Position numbers and translations under genes: made by a program. From assembly GCA_934546935.1 (NCBI GenBank), contig CAKTEH010000013.1, positions 1 through 62,537 on the forward strand: 62,537 nt of DNA. The letters run 5' to 3'. Below, piece after piece: positions 1 to 8,192 of the stretch; position 1 is the first letter of the stretch, and the number at the start of each line of letters is the position of its first letter. The notes beneath the pieces are model-generated. The model worked only from the letters and a program-made list of their open reading frames with translations. It did no database searches and was not told the origin of the DNA. Source of the stretch: an uncultured Eubacteriales bacterium (lineage in GTDB: Bacteria; Bacillota; Clostridia; Oscillospirales; QAMX01).

Positions 1-38
1 CTCTTCATCCTTCGCCGTCACCTCAGAACAGCTTTCCT

Positions 39-67
39 ATTCTACCATACCTTCCCGCTTTTGTCAA
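39..67 (-). promoter_or_regulatory. Strong sigma-A promoter reading leftward (downstream of a tandem pair)
   Basis: On the minus strand TTGACA (67-62) and TAGAAT (44-39) are separated by exactly 17 bp, the same two hexamers as the promoter at 144-172. Transcription would leave the window at its left edge. No coding sequence is visible in 1-306 apart from these promoters and the leader of the alcohol dehydrogenase gene. Confidence 0.7.
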
Positions 68-143
68 GTGCCCTTTTCCGACTTTTTTCATTTTCGACTC
101 TGCACTTTTCAATGGGAACCGTTTGGTTTCGAACAGCTTGTGT

Positions 144-172
144 ATTCTAGCATTATATTCCGAAAATGTCAA
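144..172 (-). promoter_or_regulatory. Strong sigma-A promoter reading leftward (upstream of a tandem pair)
   Basis: On the minus strand a perfect TTGACA (172-167) lies 17 bp from TAGAAT (149-144), and the -10 is extended by TG. A-rich tracts just upstream (about 173-200) resemble an UP element. It points out of the window to the left. A second promoter of the same architecture lies 105 bp downstream, an arrangement typical of stable-RNA operons. The gene it serves is not in the window. Confidence 0.7.
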
Positions 173-306
173 TACTTTTTTTCATTTATTTTAAATTTCT
201 TTTTTATCGCTTTTTCTTCCCATTTCTTTCCCTTCATGCTATACTTTATATATTTGAAGGAGCAGCCTCTGGTGCTATGCCTTTCTATCTTGAAACGGAG
301 GTTTCT

Positions 307-1479
307 ATGAAAAATTTTGAATTTTATGCCCCCACCCACATTTACTTTGGCAAGGGCTATGCCGATCAGATCGGCACATTAATTGTGAAATACGGATACC
401 GCAAACCACTTCTCGTTTATGGCGGCGGAAGTATCAAGCAAAGCGGACTCTATGGCCGTGTGATCGCGTCTTTGGAATCCGCCGGCCTTTCCCATGCTGA
501 AATCGGCGGCGTGCAACCGAACCCCAAACTGGCTTTGGCAAAGGAAGGTATTCAGATTTGCCGCGCAGAAAACTGCGACATCGTTTTGGCGGTCGGCGGT
601 GGAAGTGCAATCGACACAGCAAAGGTTATTGCACTCGGCGTCCCCTATAGCGGTGACGTTTGGGATTTTTGGTCCGGGAAAAATACGCCTGTTGCCGCGC
701 TGCGCACCGTCTGCATCCTTACGATCGCCGCAGCTGGCAGTGAAATGAGCCAGTCCGCCGTTATTACAAATGAGGAAGGCAGCATCAAACGCGGCATTAA
801 TTCCGAATTCAACCGCCCGCTTTTCTCCATCATGGATCCGGAGCTGACCTATACGCTTCCTAAATACCAGATTGCCTGTGGCATCGTGGACATTATGATG
901 CACACAATCGAGCGCTACATGACCCGCAAAAGCGAGGTAGAGTTGACCGACCGTATCGGGGAAGCCCTGCTGAAAACAATGGTCCATTACGGTCCAATTG
1001 CCTATCACGATCCGGACAATTACGAAGCGCGTGCAGAAATCATGTGGGCAAGTTCCCTTTCCCACAATGACTTGACCGGCTGCGGAAAAGATTACTTCAC
1101 TATTAACCATAAGCTCGGCCATGAACTTTCCGCCGTCTACGGCACCGCCCATGGCGCCAGTCTCTCCATTATTCTTCCCGCCTGGATGAAATATGTGTAT
1201 TCCTACAATATCCCGCGTTTTGCTCAGTTTGCAGTACGTGTTATGGGATGCGAATATGATTATGCCAACCCCGAAAACACTGCGCTGGCCGGTATCCGCG
1301 CCGTCGAAGCATTCTTCCATTCCCTGGACATGCCCATCCGTCTGTCCGAAATTGACGTCCCCGAAGCAGATATTCCTATGCTTGCTGCCCGTGTGACAGC
1401 AAATGGCGCCAACATCTTTGAAACATATATCCAGCTGTCAACAAAACAGATCGAGGATATCTTCCATCTTGCCTATTAA
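307..1479 (+). CDS. Iron-containing alcohol dehydrogenase
   Basis: A 390-residue cytoplasmic group III alcohol dehydrogenase that probably reduces an aldehyde to an alcohol with NAD(P)H (butanol or lactaldehyde dehydrogenase type). The nucleotide-binding stretch GGGSAIDTAK is at residues 97-106. The expected metal ligands are present: Asp195, His199, His268 and His282, with the 14-residue His-His spacing of the family. The start at 307 was chosen because GGAGG lies just upstream; the frame is open further upstream but that part is AT-rich and non-homologous. An extended -10 (TGCTATACT, 237-245) precedes it. The gene is a single unit closed by a strong terminator. Substrate cannot be read from the sequence. 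Confidence 0.9.
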   Translation: MKNFEFYAPTHIYFGKGYADQIGTLIVKYGYRKPLLVYGGGSIKQSGLYGRVIASLESAGLSHAEIGGVQPNPKLALAKEGIQICRAENCDIVLAVGGGSAIDTAKVIALGVPYSGDVWDFWSGKNTPVAALRTVCILTIAAAGSEMSQSAVITNEEGSIKRGINSEFNRPLFSIMDPELTYTLPKYQIACGIVDIMMHTIERYMTRKSEVELTDRIGEALLKTMVHYGPIAYHDPDNYEARAEIMWASSLSHNDLTGCGKDYFTINHKLGHELSAVYGTAHGASLSIILPAWMKYVYSYNIPRFAQFAVRVMGCEYDYANPENTALAGIRAVEAFFHSLDMPIRLSEIDVPEADIPMLAARVTANGANIFETYIQLSTKQIEDIFHLAY

Positions 1480-1500
1480 TCTTGTTTTACATCTCAGTCC

Positions 1501-1547
1501 AAAAAGCCCGGATAAGCAGGTTTTTCTGCTTATCCGGGCTTTTTTTC
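1501..1547. terminator. Bidirectional intrinsic terminator
   Basis: A near-perfect stem (AAAAAGCCCGGATAAGCAG pairing with its complement) is flanked by A and T runs, so it can stop the alcohol dehydrogenase transcript and the convergent SLOG gene. Confidence 0.9.
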
Positions 1548-1551
1548 ACTT

Positions 1552-2061
1552 TTATATAGCGCTTGGCTGCGTCTGGCAGAAGAGCACCTCCACCCCATGC
1601 GCCTGTGCATACTGCACGGTATAAAACGTACCGCCGTATTTTTGCGTCAAATAAGCGATGCAGTACGTACTCCCATCCACTAACATACGGTTTCGTACAT
1701 GCATGCAGCCCCGATGATATACATCGGAGGCATAACGAATTGTGTCAGCTTGAGAAAGTATATACGCATGTATCTCCCTCTCTGATACTGGAAGACGCAT
1801 TTGTTTATACGGTAATACCAATTCCAATTTTATGAAGTCGTACCGCTGTTTCAGCTGTAATACCAGACAGGCCGCGAGTGTATCGAATCCCCGTGCACCA
1901 CCGGCGCGAAAAACTGTCACACCCCGCTTTACCACTTCTAAAATCTTGTGTTCCAAATCTCCGGATAACTTCTGTTCCTGATCTGGAGGCAACTGCCGGT
2001 GACCGCTGAAGCAGCAAATTACATTTTTACGTTTTTCCCCGTTCATTTTCGCTAATTCCAT
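1552..2061 (-). CDS. SLOG-fold (DUF1273/YpsA-like) protein
   Basis: A 169-residue protein of the SLOG superfamily, a Rossmann-like fold related to YpsA and DprA that is thought to bind nucleotides or nucleotide-derived ligands. Residues 15-23 carry the CCFSGHRQL strand-loop, followed by a glycine-rich GGARGFDTLAA segment and a later VRNRMLVDGS motif, in the expected order. The start is uncertain: Met1 and Met6 are both possible and no clear Shine-Dalgarno is seen. It is convergent with the alcohol dehydrogenase gene and not in an operon. The cellular role of these small SLOG proteins is not established. Confidence 0.75.
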   Translation of the reverse strand: MELAKMNGEKRKNVICCFSGHRQLPPDQEQKLSGDLEHKILEVVKRGVTVFRAGGARGFDTLAACLVLQLKQRYDFIKLELVLPYKQMRLPVSEREIHAYILSQADTIRYASDVYHRGCMHVRNRMLVDGSTYCIAYLTQKYGGTFYTVQYAQAHGVEVLFCQTQPSAI

Positions 2062-2233
2062 ATTTTATATATAATTATCTATATTATAACCCGTTCATAA
2101 ACGAAGCGCAATAGGGTAAACTAAATATAGAATTGTGAATAAACGGTATGGCGGTCACATGGCTGCATTCGTGTAATTAAATTGAAGCCTTTGCTTAAAG
2201 AAAGGATGCCGTCCGGCATAAAAGGTGAAAACC

Positions 2234-2464
2234 ATGGATATCAATGATCGCCGCTATATTCAAATCGGCTTGAAAATCGCTTATTATCGTAAGCTTCATA
2301 ATCTGACGCAAGAGCAGCTTGCAGATATCATCGGCATCAGCCCAGGATATTTATCTCAGATTGAAACGCCTTCTCATCCGCAGCCTTTGTCTTTGAAAAC
2401 GCTGTTTGCCCTTGCGGATTATTTCGGCGTTGCCCCGAAATCCTTTTTGGATTTCGAAGAATAA
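2234..2464 (+). CDS. Small XRE-family helix-turn-helix regulator
   Basis: A 76-residue protein that is essentially one Cro/C1-type HTH domain: the helix-turn-helix runs through LTQEQLADIIGISPGYLSQIE, followed by the usual third and fourth helices ending in a leucine/phenylalanine-rich tail. ATG 2234 is preferred because AAAGG sits 7 bp before it; a GTG at 2225 would add three residues. No partner toxin, peptidase or phage gene is adjacent. Target genes are unknown; the region 2062-2233 upstream is AT-rich and may hold its own operator. Confidence 0.8.
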   Translation: MDINDRRYIQIGLKIAYYRKLHNLTQEQLADIIGISPGYLSQIETPSHPQPLSLKTLFALADYFGVAPKSFLDFEE

Positions 2465-2488
2465 GCCATAATAAGTACAAACCCGAAC

Positions 2489-2523
2489 AGCCTCGTGCCG
2501 GATACATAGTCCGGCGCGAGGCT
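2489..2523. terminator. GC-rich hairpin between convergent genes
   Basis: AGCCTCG-GCCGGA pairs with TCCGGC-CGAGGCT across an 7-base loop, with one internal mismatch. Neither side has a long T run, so it is a weak terminator call, but it lies in the only gap between the XRE gene and the end of rarA. Confidence 0.5.
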
Positions 2524-2647
2524 GCCTTCTTTGCATGATTCTGTAACTGCGTTTGCATATTTGGGCCGGAATGCGCGCACGCGCCTGTCAAACCCCATCG
2601 CCTTATGAAAAGGCAAACCCTTCATCTGGATACCTTCTACTTGCGTA

Positions 2648-3901
2648 TCACAGCCCGCGTCTGCTCTTAATCCGCTCCCAGTACGCCCTGGCTGCAGCTT
2701 CCGTTTTGTTTTCCCCGTATTCATAATATTTCCGTCCTGCCAAAACATCCGGCAGATACTGCTGCGGCGTCCAATGATCCGGAAAATCATGTGGATACAG
2801 ATAGCCCTGCTCCCGTTCAAAACCCGCACCGTCAGCATGAACATTCTGCAAATGCCGCGGCACCGCACCCGTATGTCCAGCCTTGACGTCGGCAATCGCG
2901 GCGTTAATCGCATCATGCCCGGAATTCGACTTCGGCGCCGTCGCCATTAAAATTGCCGCATCGGCAAGCGGGAGCCGTGCCTCCGGCATCCCCAACGCCA
3001 CCGCGCAATCGACACAAGCTTTCACAATCGGAATCACCTGCGGATAGGCAAGCCCCACGTCCTCCGCCGCGATTACCATCAGCCTCCGGCAGGCTGAAAG
3101 CATATCCCCCGCTTCCAGCAGGCGCGCCAAATAGTGCACCGCCGCGTCCGGATCCGAGCCACGAATCGACTTTTGAAGTGCAGAAAGGATATCATAATGC
3201 GCGTCGCCTTCCCGGTCATAGCGCATTGCGCTGCGCTGGGCAAGCGCCTGCGCGTCGGCAAGCTTAATCCTGTCCGTATCCACCGCCGTCAGCAGCTCCA
3301 ACGCATTAAGCGCCTTGCGTACGTCACCGCCGGAAGCCGAGCATAGATACTCCAGCGCACCTGCCTCCACTTCCGGCCGCACCCGTCCATCAAAAATAAC
3401 CGACAAAGCGCGTTCGACCGCAGACAGCATTGCCTTCGGTGAAACGGATTTGAATTCAAACACCGTCGAGCGCGACAGCACCGCACCAAAAATTGCAAAA
3501 TACGGGTTCTCCGTCGTCGAAGCAATCAGTGTAATCCTTCCATCTTCAATAAACTCCAGGAGGCTCTGCTGCTGTTTTTTTGAAAAATACTGGATCTCAT
3601 CCAGGTAAAGCAGTACACCCGATAAACCGGTAAAGCCATCCAGTTCCGCAATAATCTGGCGTATGTCGGCCGTTGTCGCATTGGTGGCGTTCAGCTTGCG
3701 CAGCTGCCGGTGCGTCTTTCGGGCAATAATATCCGCGACGGTCGTTTTTCCAGTCCCGGACGGGCCGTAGAAGATCATGTTCGGGATCATTCCCGATTCA
3801 ACCACACGCCGCAGCATTCCGTTTTTCCCCAGAATATGCTCCTGCCCGACAATCTCATCCAAATTTGTCGGCCGAATCCGATCGGCAAGCGGGGTATACA
3901 T
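2648..3901 (-). CDS. rarA: Replication-associated recombination protein A (RarA/MgsA AAA+ ATPase)
   Basis: A 417-residue clamp-loader-like AAA+ ATPase that acts at stalled replication forks together with single-stranded DNA-binding protein. Walker A GPSGTGKT is at residues 46-53, and the Walker B stretch LLYLDEIQYF and the sensor segment STTENPYFA follow. The C-terminal tetramerisation region with SNSGHDAINAA and the PRHLQN...YPHDFP block is typical of bacterial RarA. The gene follows the DUF951 gene with a 2-bp gap and is probably co-transcribed with it. Length is normal for the family. Confidence 0.95.
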   Translation of the reverse strand: MYTPLADRIRPTNLDEIVGQEHILGKNGMLRRVVESGMIPNMIFYGPSGTGKTTVADIIARKTHRQLRKLNATNATTADIRQIIAELDGFTGLSGVLLYLDEIQYFSKKQQQSLLEFIEDGRITLIASTTENPYFAIFGAVLSRSTVFEFKSVSPKAMLSAVERALSVIFDGRVRPEVEAGALEYLCSASGGDVRKALNALELLTAVDTDRIKLADAQALAQRSAMRYDREGDAHYDILSALQKSIRGSDPDAAVHYLARLLEAGDMLSACRRLMVIAAEDVGLAYPQVIPIVKACVDCAVALGMPEARLPLADAAILMATAPKSNSGHDAINAAIADVKAGHTGAVPRHLQNVHADGAGFEREQGYLYPHDFPDHWTPQQYLPDVLAGRKYYEYGENKTEAAARAYWERIKSRRGL

Positions 3902-3903
3902 GT

Positions 3904-4089
3904 CTATTCTCCTTTGCTGATGATTTTTTTGATATTTTTTTCAATTTTACGGCGCGGTGCCATGAGTTCGTGTCCACAACTGTTGCACCGCACCTTAAAA
4001 TCCATTCCGACGCGCAGTACGGTCCAGGTTTTTCCTCCGCAGGGATGCGCTTTCCGCATTTCCAAAATATCCCCCACATGAACTTCCAT
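3904..4089 (-). CDS. DUF951 small zinc-ribbon-like protein
   Basis: A 61-residue protein of the DUF951 family of Firmicutes. The signature is plain: VGDILEMRKAHPCGG near the N-terminus, then RVGMDFKVRCNSCGHELM with a CxxC pair, then a basic tail. A strong AAGGAGG stands before ATG 4089. It is the first gene of a two-gene unit with rarA. The family is conserved next to DNA-metabolism genes, and the cysteines suggest metal or nucleic-acid binding, but no function is established. Confidence 0.85.
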   Translation of the reverse strand: MEVHVGDILEMRKAHPCGGKTWTVLRVGMDFKVRCNSCGHELMAPRRKIEKNIKKIISKGE

Positions 4090-4156
4090 AAAATATCCTC
4101 CTTGACCTTATGAACCGCATATTTTCCGGGCAGAATACCAGCGGAGGTAGGAAAAT

Positions 4157-4513
4157 ATGAAAATATCCGCAGTATTCGAAAACATAGACGCCGCCGATCA
4201 GGCTGTACGGCGGCTGCGACAGTCCGGTATCCATGTCAAAAAACCGCGTTCCCAACTCATCTCTCCGCAACTGGGTGCGGAAAACAATTCCCAGGAACGG
4301 TTTATGGTCTTTCCCTCAGCCTATGAACCATACCAGATGATGTTCCCCTATGAAGTCCCTCGCCTGAATCCCTATGTCATCCGCACGCCGGACGATGAAA
4401 ACGCCGGTATATCGCTGGAAACCGTCCTATCCTTCGAAGTCCCCGACTACGACAGCGACAGCGCACGGGATATCCTTGTCAACATGCACGGCACCTCTAT
4501 CGGCCTGTCCTGA
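4157..4513 (+). CDS. Hypothetical protein, possible YflT/general-stress-17M-like fold
   Basis: A 118-residue soluble protein, not confidently recognised. The first 27 residues (MKISAVFENIDAADQAVRRL...) look like the beta-alpha unit of the general stress protein 17M/YflT domain, where a strand is followed by a helix with repeated alanines and arginines. The middle part is rich in Pro and Tyr, and the end (SARDILVNMHG) could be a second helix of a ferredoxin-like fold. GGAGG precedes the ATG. It is divergent from DUF951-rarA and the two promoters must share the 67-bp gap. No partner gene follows. Confidence 0.6.
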   Translation: MKISAVFENIDAADQAVRRLRQSGIHVKKPRSQLISPQLGAENNSQERFMVFPSAYEPYQMMFPYEVPRLNPYVIRTPDDENAGISLETVLSFEVPDYDSDSARDILVNMHGTSIGLS

Positions 4514-4663
4514 ATGCCGCCGTGCATCTATAGATCTATTGTAACGCCTGCGCCGGCGCGATGCAAGGTCTTCCTTCGCGCCGGCACAAGCTTCTCGAAA
4601 AAGACTTGTCTAAAGTGCCGGGGCGAAAGCCGATGCATTTCCAGATTTTTTTGCAAAAAGCTC

Positions 4664-4692
4664 TTGCATTTTCGAAAAGCTTGTGCTATACT
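4664..4692 (+). promoter_or_regulatory. Promoter of the tRNA-Arg gene
   Basis: TTGCAT (4664-4669), a 17-bp spacer and TATACT (4687-4692), extended by TG, lie about 70 bp before the mature tRNA 5' end. A GC-rich inverted repeat (GCCGGCGCG / CGCGCCGGC, about 4551-4580) further upstream may close the preceding gene. Confidence 0.75.
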
Positions 4693-4762
4693 TGTCTTTG
4701 TCGTTGAGGCAGCGAATGTTGCGAACGCAGGAAACTGTCCGGAATGGACGAGTTTCCACCAT

Positions 4763-4839
4763 GCGCTGTTAGCTCAGTTGGATAGAGTGACTGGCTACGA
4801 ACCAGTAGGCCACAGGTTCGAGTCCTGTACGGCGCGCCA
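4763..4839 (+). tRNA. tRNA-Arg (anticodon ACG)
   Basis: A full cloverleaf can be drawn: acceptor GCGCTGT (4763-4769) pairs with ACGGCGC (4829-4835), the D arm contains AGCTCAGTTGG, the anticodon loop CTACGAA places ACG at 4797-4799, and the T arm is ACAGG-TTCGAGT-CCTGT. The discriminator is G and the CCA end is encoded (4837-4839). ACG should be deaminated to ICG to read CGU, CGC and CGA. Confidence 0.97.
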
Positions 4840-4874
4840 AAAACGCCCGGATGCATCAGCATCTGGGCGTTTTT
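4840..4874 (+). terminator. Terminator of the tRNA-Arg gene
   Basis: AAACGCCC-GATGC and GCATC-GGGCGTTT form a long stem ending in TTTTT directly after the encoded CCA. Confidence 0.9.
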
Positions 4875-4916
4875 ACTTCCCGGCGGAAAAATGTCCCGTC
4901 GCTCCGGAATAAATTT

Positions 4917-4953
4917 AACCCTCCGTCCCGAAAATGCCCGGAACGGAGGGTTT
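4917..4953 (-). terminator. Terminator of uxuA
   Basis: AACCCTCCGT pairs with ACGGAGGGTT around a GC-rich inner stem, just past the uxuA stop codon. A T-rich stretch follows on the minus strand, and the + side also ends in TTTTT, so it may act in both directions. Confidence 0.8.
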
Positions 4954-4964
4954 TTCATACAGGC

Positions 4965-6041
4965 TTATGCGTTTTTCATCTTCGTCAGCGTCTCCCATAC
5001 GCCGTTGATATATGCGCATCCAAGCGCACGGTCATACAGGCCGTAACCGGGACGGGCCTGCTCATTCCAGATCATACGGCCATGATCCGGACGGATCACG
5101 CCGTCAAAGCCCATGTCAAACAACGCCTTTATAATCGCAAACATATCCAACGAGCCATCAGAAGACAGATGCGAAACCTCGTGGAAACGCGTCTCACTTT
5201 CAAATTTCACATTGCGGATATGCGCAAAATGGATCCGCTCCGCAATTTTGGGATTGCGGATAATCGATGGCAGGTCGTTTTTCCGGTTGCTGCCCAGCGA
5301 GCCAGTACATAGTGTGAACCCATTGTACAGACTCGGGTTCATTTCTGTGATTTTCAACAGATCGGCTTCGCAGGTGACGATTCTCGGAAGGCCGAAAACG
5401 CTCCACGACGGATCGTCCGGATGTACAGCCATCTTTACATCATATTCTTCGCAGGTAGGCATAATTGCATCAAGGAAATATTTATAGTTTTCACGCAGCT
5501 TATCGGCAGTGACGTCTTTATAATCTGCAAACAGGCCCATAATTTCATCGCGGCGGTTCGGTTCCCAGCCCGGGAGCAGGAAACCGGAGCTTTTCTCTTC
5601 CATCAGCCGGAACATATCCTCAGGCTTCGTCGAACCAATAATCGCCTCGTCATAGGCCATTGTCGTCGAGCCGTCGTCCAGCGGCATAGCGAGATCTGTC
5701 CTTGTCCAGTCAAATATCGGCATAAAATTGTAGCAGACCAGGTGAATTCCCGCTTTGCTCAGGTTCTTCAGCGTGTAGATATAGTTTTCAATATACTGGT
5801 CACGGCTCGGCTTGCCGATCTTGATATCCTCATGGATGTTAACACTCTCAATGCCGACAAGCTCCAGTCCGGCGTCCTCCACTTCCTTTTTCCGTGCGAG
5901 GATATCCTCAAGCTCCCATTTTTCCCCCGCAGGGATCTGATGCAGCGCAGTAATAATACCCGGGCGTCCAGGCACCTGGCGGATCTGCTCCAGCGTTACG
6001 CTGTCTTCATTTTTTCCGTACCAGCGCATAGTCATTTTCAT
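4965..6041 (-). CDS. uxuA: Mannonate dehydratase
   Basis: A 358-residue cytoplasmic enzyme that dehydrates D-mannonate to 2-keto-3-deoxygluconate in hexuronate (glucuronate) catabolism. The N-terminus MRWYGKNEDSVTLEQIRQ, the GIESVNIHEDIK block, VCYNFMPIFDWTRTD and the HPDDPSW and RPDHGRM metal-site motifs are those of UxuA. AAGGAG lies 8 bp before the chosen ATG. Unusually, no uxuB, uxaC, kdgK or kdgA is adjacent, so the rest of the pathway must be elsewhere. The gene stands alone between two terminated units. Length is normal. Confidence 0.95.
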   Translation of the reverse strand: MKMTMRWYGKNEDSVTLEQIRQVPGRPGIITALHQIPAGEKWELEDILARKKEVEDAGLELVGIESVNIHEDIKIGKPSRDQYIENYIYTLKNLSKAGIHLVCYNFMPIFDWTRTDLAMPLDDGSTTMAYDEAIIGSTKPEDMFRLMEEKSSGFLLPGWEPNRRDEIMGLFADYKDVTADKLRENYKYFLDAIMPTCEEYDVKMAVHPDDPSWSVFGLPRIVTCEADLLKITEMNPSLYNGFTLCTGSLGSNRKNDLPSIIRNPKIAERIHFAHIRNVKFESETRFHEVSHLSSDGSLDMFAIIKALFDMGFDGVIRPDHGRMIWNEQARPGYGLYDRALGCAYINGVWETLTKMKNA

Positions 6042-6218
6042 AATTCCAGTTCTCCTTATTCTCCTATGTTGGGGTTTCGCTTTTTTATTATACTATATCC
6101 GTACCGCCTTTTTCCACTGTTTCCGAAATATTTTTTGCAGACCGCCGCATTGCGGAAAACCACAAAACGCAAACGCGCATCCATACCGGATACGCCCGGC
6201 GTCCGTCAAATCCGGCCA

Positions 6219-6247
6219 TTGACGCAGCCAGAATGCAGTGGTATAAT
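6219..6247 (+). promoter_or_regulatory. Promoter of the M3 peptidase gene
   Basis: TTGACG (6219-6224), a 17-bp spacer and a perfect TATAAT (6242-6247) lie about 29 bp before the start codon. Confidence 0.8.
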
Positions 6248-6275
6248 TTTTCTATCTTAAAAGGAGGCTTTTGCC

Positions 6276-7979
6276 ATGAAATTTTCAGAAATCCCGTATA
6301 AGCGCATAGAAAAAGAAGAAATGATCGCGTCTCTGAAAAATGCTGTCGAAGCGCTTAAGGCCGCGCAAAGCTTCGAGGAAGCCGAGCGCGTCTTCCTTGA
6401 CCTGGAAAAAAGCCAGGCGCATGTGGATACGATGTTCACCGTCGCCAATATCCGCCATGATATCAACACCGCCGATGAGTTCTATGATGCGGAAGTTGCC
6501 TATGCTGACGAAGTTATGCCGCAGGTCGACGAGTATTCCCAACAGTGGACGCTTGCGCTTTTGCAATCCCCCTTCCGTCCCGAATTTGAACGCAAATACG
6601 GGAGCCTGATGTTTAAAAATGCAGAAATCGCCTTAAAAACCTTTTCACCGGAAATCATTCCGGAACTGCAACGCGAAAACGCGCTTTCAACCGAATATGC
6701 AAAGCTGATCGCCTCAGCACAAATCCCCTTCGAAGGCGGCATATATACCGTCTCCCAAATGGCTCCCTTCAAGCTTGACCCGGACGACAGCCGCCGTCTC
6801 GCCGCATGGAAGGCAGAAGCCGGGTTTTACAAGGCAAACCAGGCCCGGCTTGACGAAATTTATGACGAGCTTGTGCATCTGCGCGATACAATGGGGAAAA
6901 AGCTCGGTTATGGCGGCTATACCCAGCTGGGCTATTACCGCATGACACGCAACTGCTATACAAAAGAGGATATCGAAAAATTCCGCAGCGCCGTTGTAAA
7001 ACACCTCGTCCCGGTCGCCTGCGAAGTTTATCAGAAGCAGGCGAAACGTCTCGGAAAATCCTATCCGATGAGCTTTGCCGACAATGCTCTTGAATTCCGT
7101 TCCGGGAACCCCAAACCTTTCGGCACGCCTGAGGATATCCTTGCCCATGGGAAAAAATTCTACCATGAGCTTTCCGCGGAAAGCGCGCAGTTCATCGATG
7201 AAATGTATGCCCACGAGATGCTTGACGTGCTTTCCCGTCCCGGAAAAGCCGGCGGCGGCTACTGCACCAGCGTCGAAGACCTGAAACTGCCCTTCATTTT
7301 TGCCAATTTCAATGGCACTTCCGGTGATGTCGAGGTTATGACGCACGAAGCCGGGCATGCCTTCGCCGCCTATATGGCGCGTGATATCGTCCCTGCACAG
7401 TATCGCTGGCCGACTATGGAAGCCTGTGAAGTGCACTCGATGTCCATGGAATTCTTTTCCTGGCCCTGGGCAGAAGGATTCTTCGGCCCGGATACGCGGA
7501 AATTCTACTACACGCACCTGTCCGGCGCGCTAACTTTCATCCCCTATGGCACCATGGTCGACCATTTCCAGCATATTGTCTACGAAAAGCCTGATATGAC
7601 CCCGGCCCAACGCCATGCGGTCTGGAAAGAACTGCTCGGAATCTATATGCCCTGGATGAAACTCGACGGCGACATTCCCTTCTATGCAGAGGGTCAGGGC
7701 TGGCAGCGGCAGCTCCATATCTACCAGTCGCCCTTCTATTATATAGATTACTGCCTTGCACAGACGATGAGCTTACAATTCTGGGCAAAAATCGTCGACG
7801 ATCCAAAAGAAGCTTGGCAGACCTACCTGCGCTATACCCGCCCGGCCGGAAGCCTGACCTTCCTCGAACTGATCAAGCAGGCAGGGCTTGTCAGCCCCTT
7901 TGGCGATGAAGCGCTTGCCCAAGTCTGTGCAAAGGCAAAGGCTTGGCTTGACGCTTACGATTTAAGCGGAATCGAATAA
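6276..7979 (+). CDS. M3-family oligoendopeptidase
   Basis: A 567-residue cytoplasmic zinc metallopeptidase of the M3 (thimet/PepF) family, degrading short peptides. The zinc site HEAGH is at residues 357-361, and the third ligand is expected in the MEACEVHSMSMEF segment that follows. The N-terminal helical half (coil-rich, many E/K/A) and the late GWQRQLHIYQSPFYYIDYCLAQ segment are typical of the oligoendopeptidase F branch. AAAGGAGG stands before the ATG. It is a single-gene unit. No signal peptide is seen. Confidence 0.93.
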   Translation: MKFSEIPYKRIEKEEMIASLKNAVEALKAAQSFEEAERVFLDLEKSQAHVDTMFTVANIRHDINTADEFYDAEVAYADEVMPQVDEYSQQWTLALLQSPFRPEFERKYGSLMFKNAEIALKTFSPEIIPELQRENALSTEYAKLIASAQIPFEGGIYTVSQMAPFKLDPDDSRRLAAWKAEAGFYKANQARLDEIYDELVHLRDTMGKKLGYGGYTQLGYYRMTRNCYTKEDIEKFRSAVVKHLVPVACEVYQKQAKRLGKSYPMSFADNALEFRSGNPKPFGTPEDILAHGKKFYHELSAESAQFIDEMYAHEMLDVLSRPGKAGGGYCTSVEDLKLPFIFANFNGTSGDVEVMTHEAGHAFAAYMARDIVPAQYRWPTMEACEVHSMSMEFFSWPWAEGFFGPDTRKFYYTHLSGALTFIPYGTMVDHFQHIVYEKPDMTPAQRHAVWKELLGIYMPWMKLDGDIPFYAEGQGWQRQLHIYQSPFYYIDYCLAQTMSLQFWAKIVDDPKEAWQTYLRYTRPAGSLTFLELIKQAGLVSPFGDEALAQVCAKAKAWLDAYDLSGIE

Positions 7980-8033
7980 ATCCGATATCCCTTCCGAGGC
8001 CTCCCCTGTATGCCGTACTATAGGCACGCCCTT

Positions 8034-8070
8034 CAATCTGCCGGACAGGCATCCGTCCGGCAGATTTTTT
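8034..8070 (+). terminator. Terminator of the M3 peptidase gene
   Basis: AATCTGCCGGAC pairs perfectly with GTCCGGCAGATT, followed by a T run. The remaining gap to 8192 holds the next promoter only. Confidence 0.9.
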
Positions 8071-8139
8071 ACTTTATATACCGCATTGCTGTTTTGGATG
8101 CCGCACAGACAACCCACCCTCTCCCCCCACTGCAAATTC

Positions 8140-8168
8140 TTGCATTTTTCTTCCCATTACTTTATACT
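8140..8168 (+). promoter_or_regulatory. Promoter of the frameshifted gene at 8193
   Basis: TTGCAT (8140-8145) and TATACT (8163-8168) with a 17-bp spacer, 24 bp before the start codon; AGGAGG follows at 8180-8185. Confidence 0.75.
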
Positions 8169-8192
8169 GAATAAAAAACAGGAGGCGCCGCT

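Noticed and set aside
379..1320. Long open frame on the minus strand under the alcohol dehydrogenase gene
   Set aside because: It lies fully opposite a gene with clear family motifs and reads unlike any protein family; a shadow of codon bias.
4514..4912. Open frame running through tRNA-Arg
   Set aside because: It crosses the tRNA, its promoter and terminator; no protein homology.
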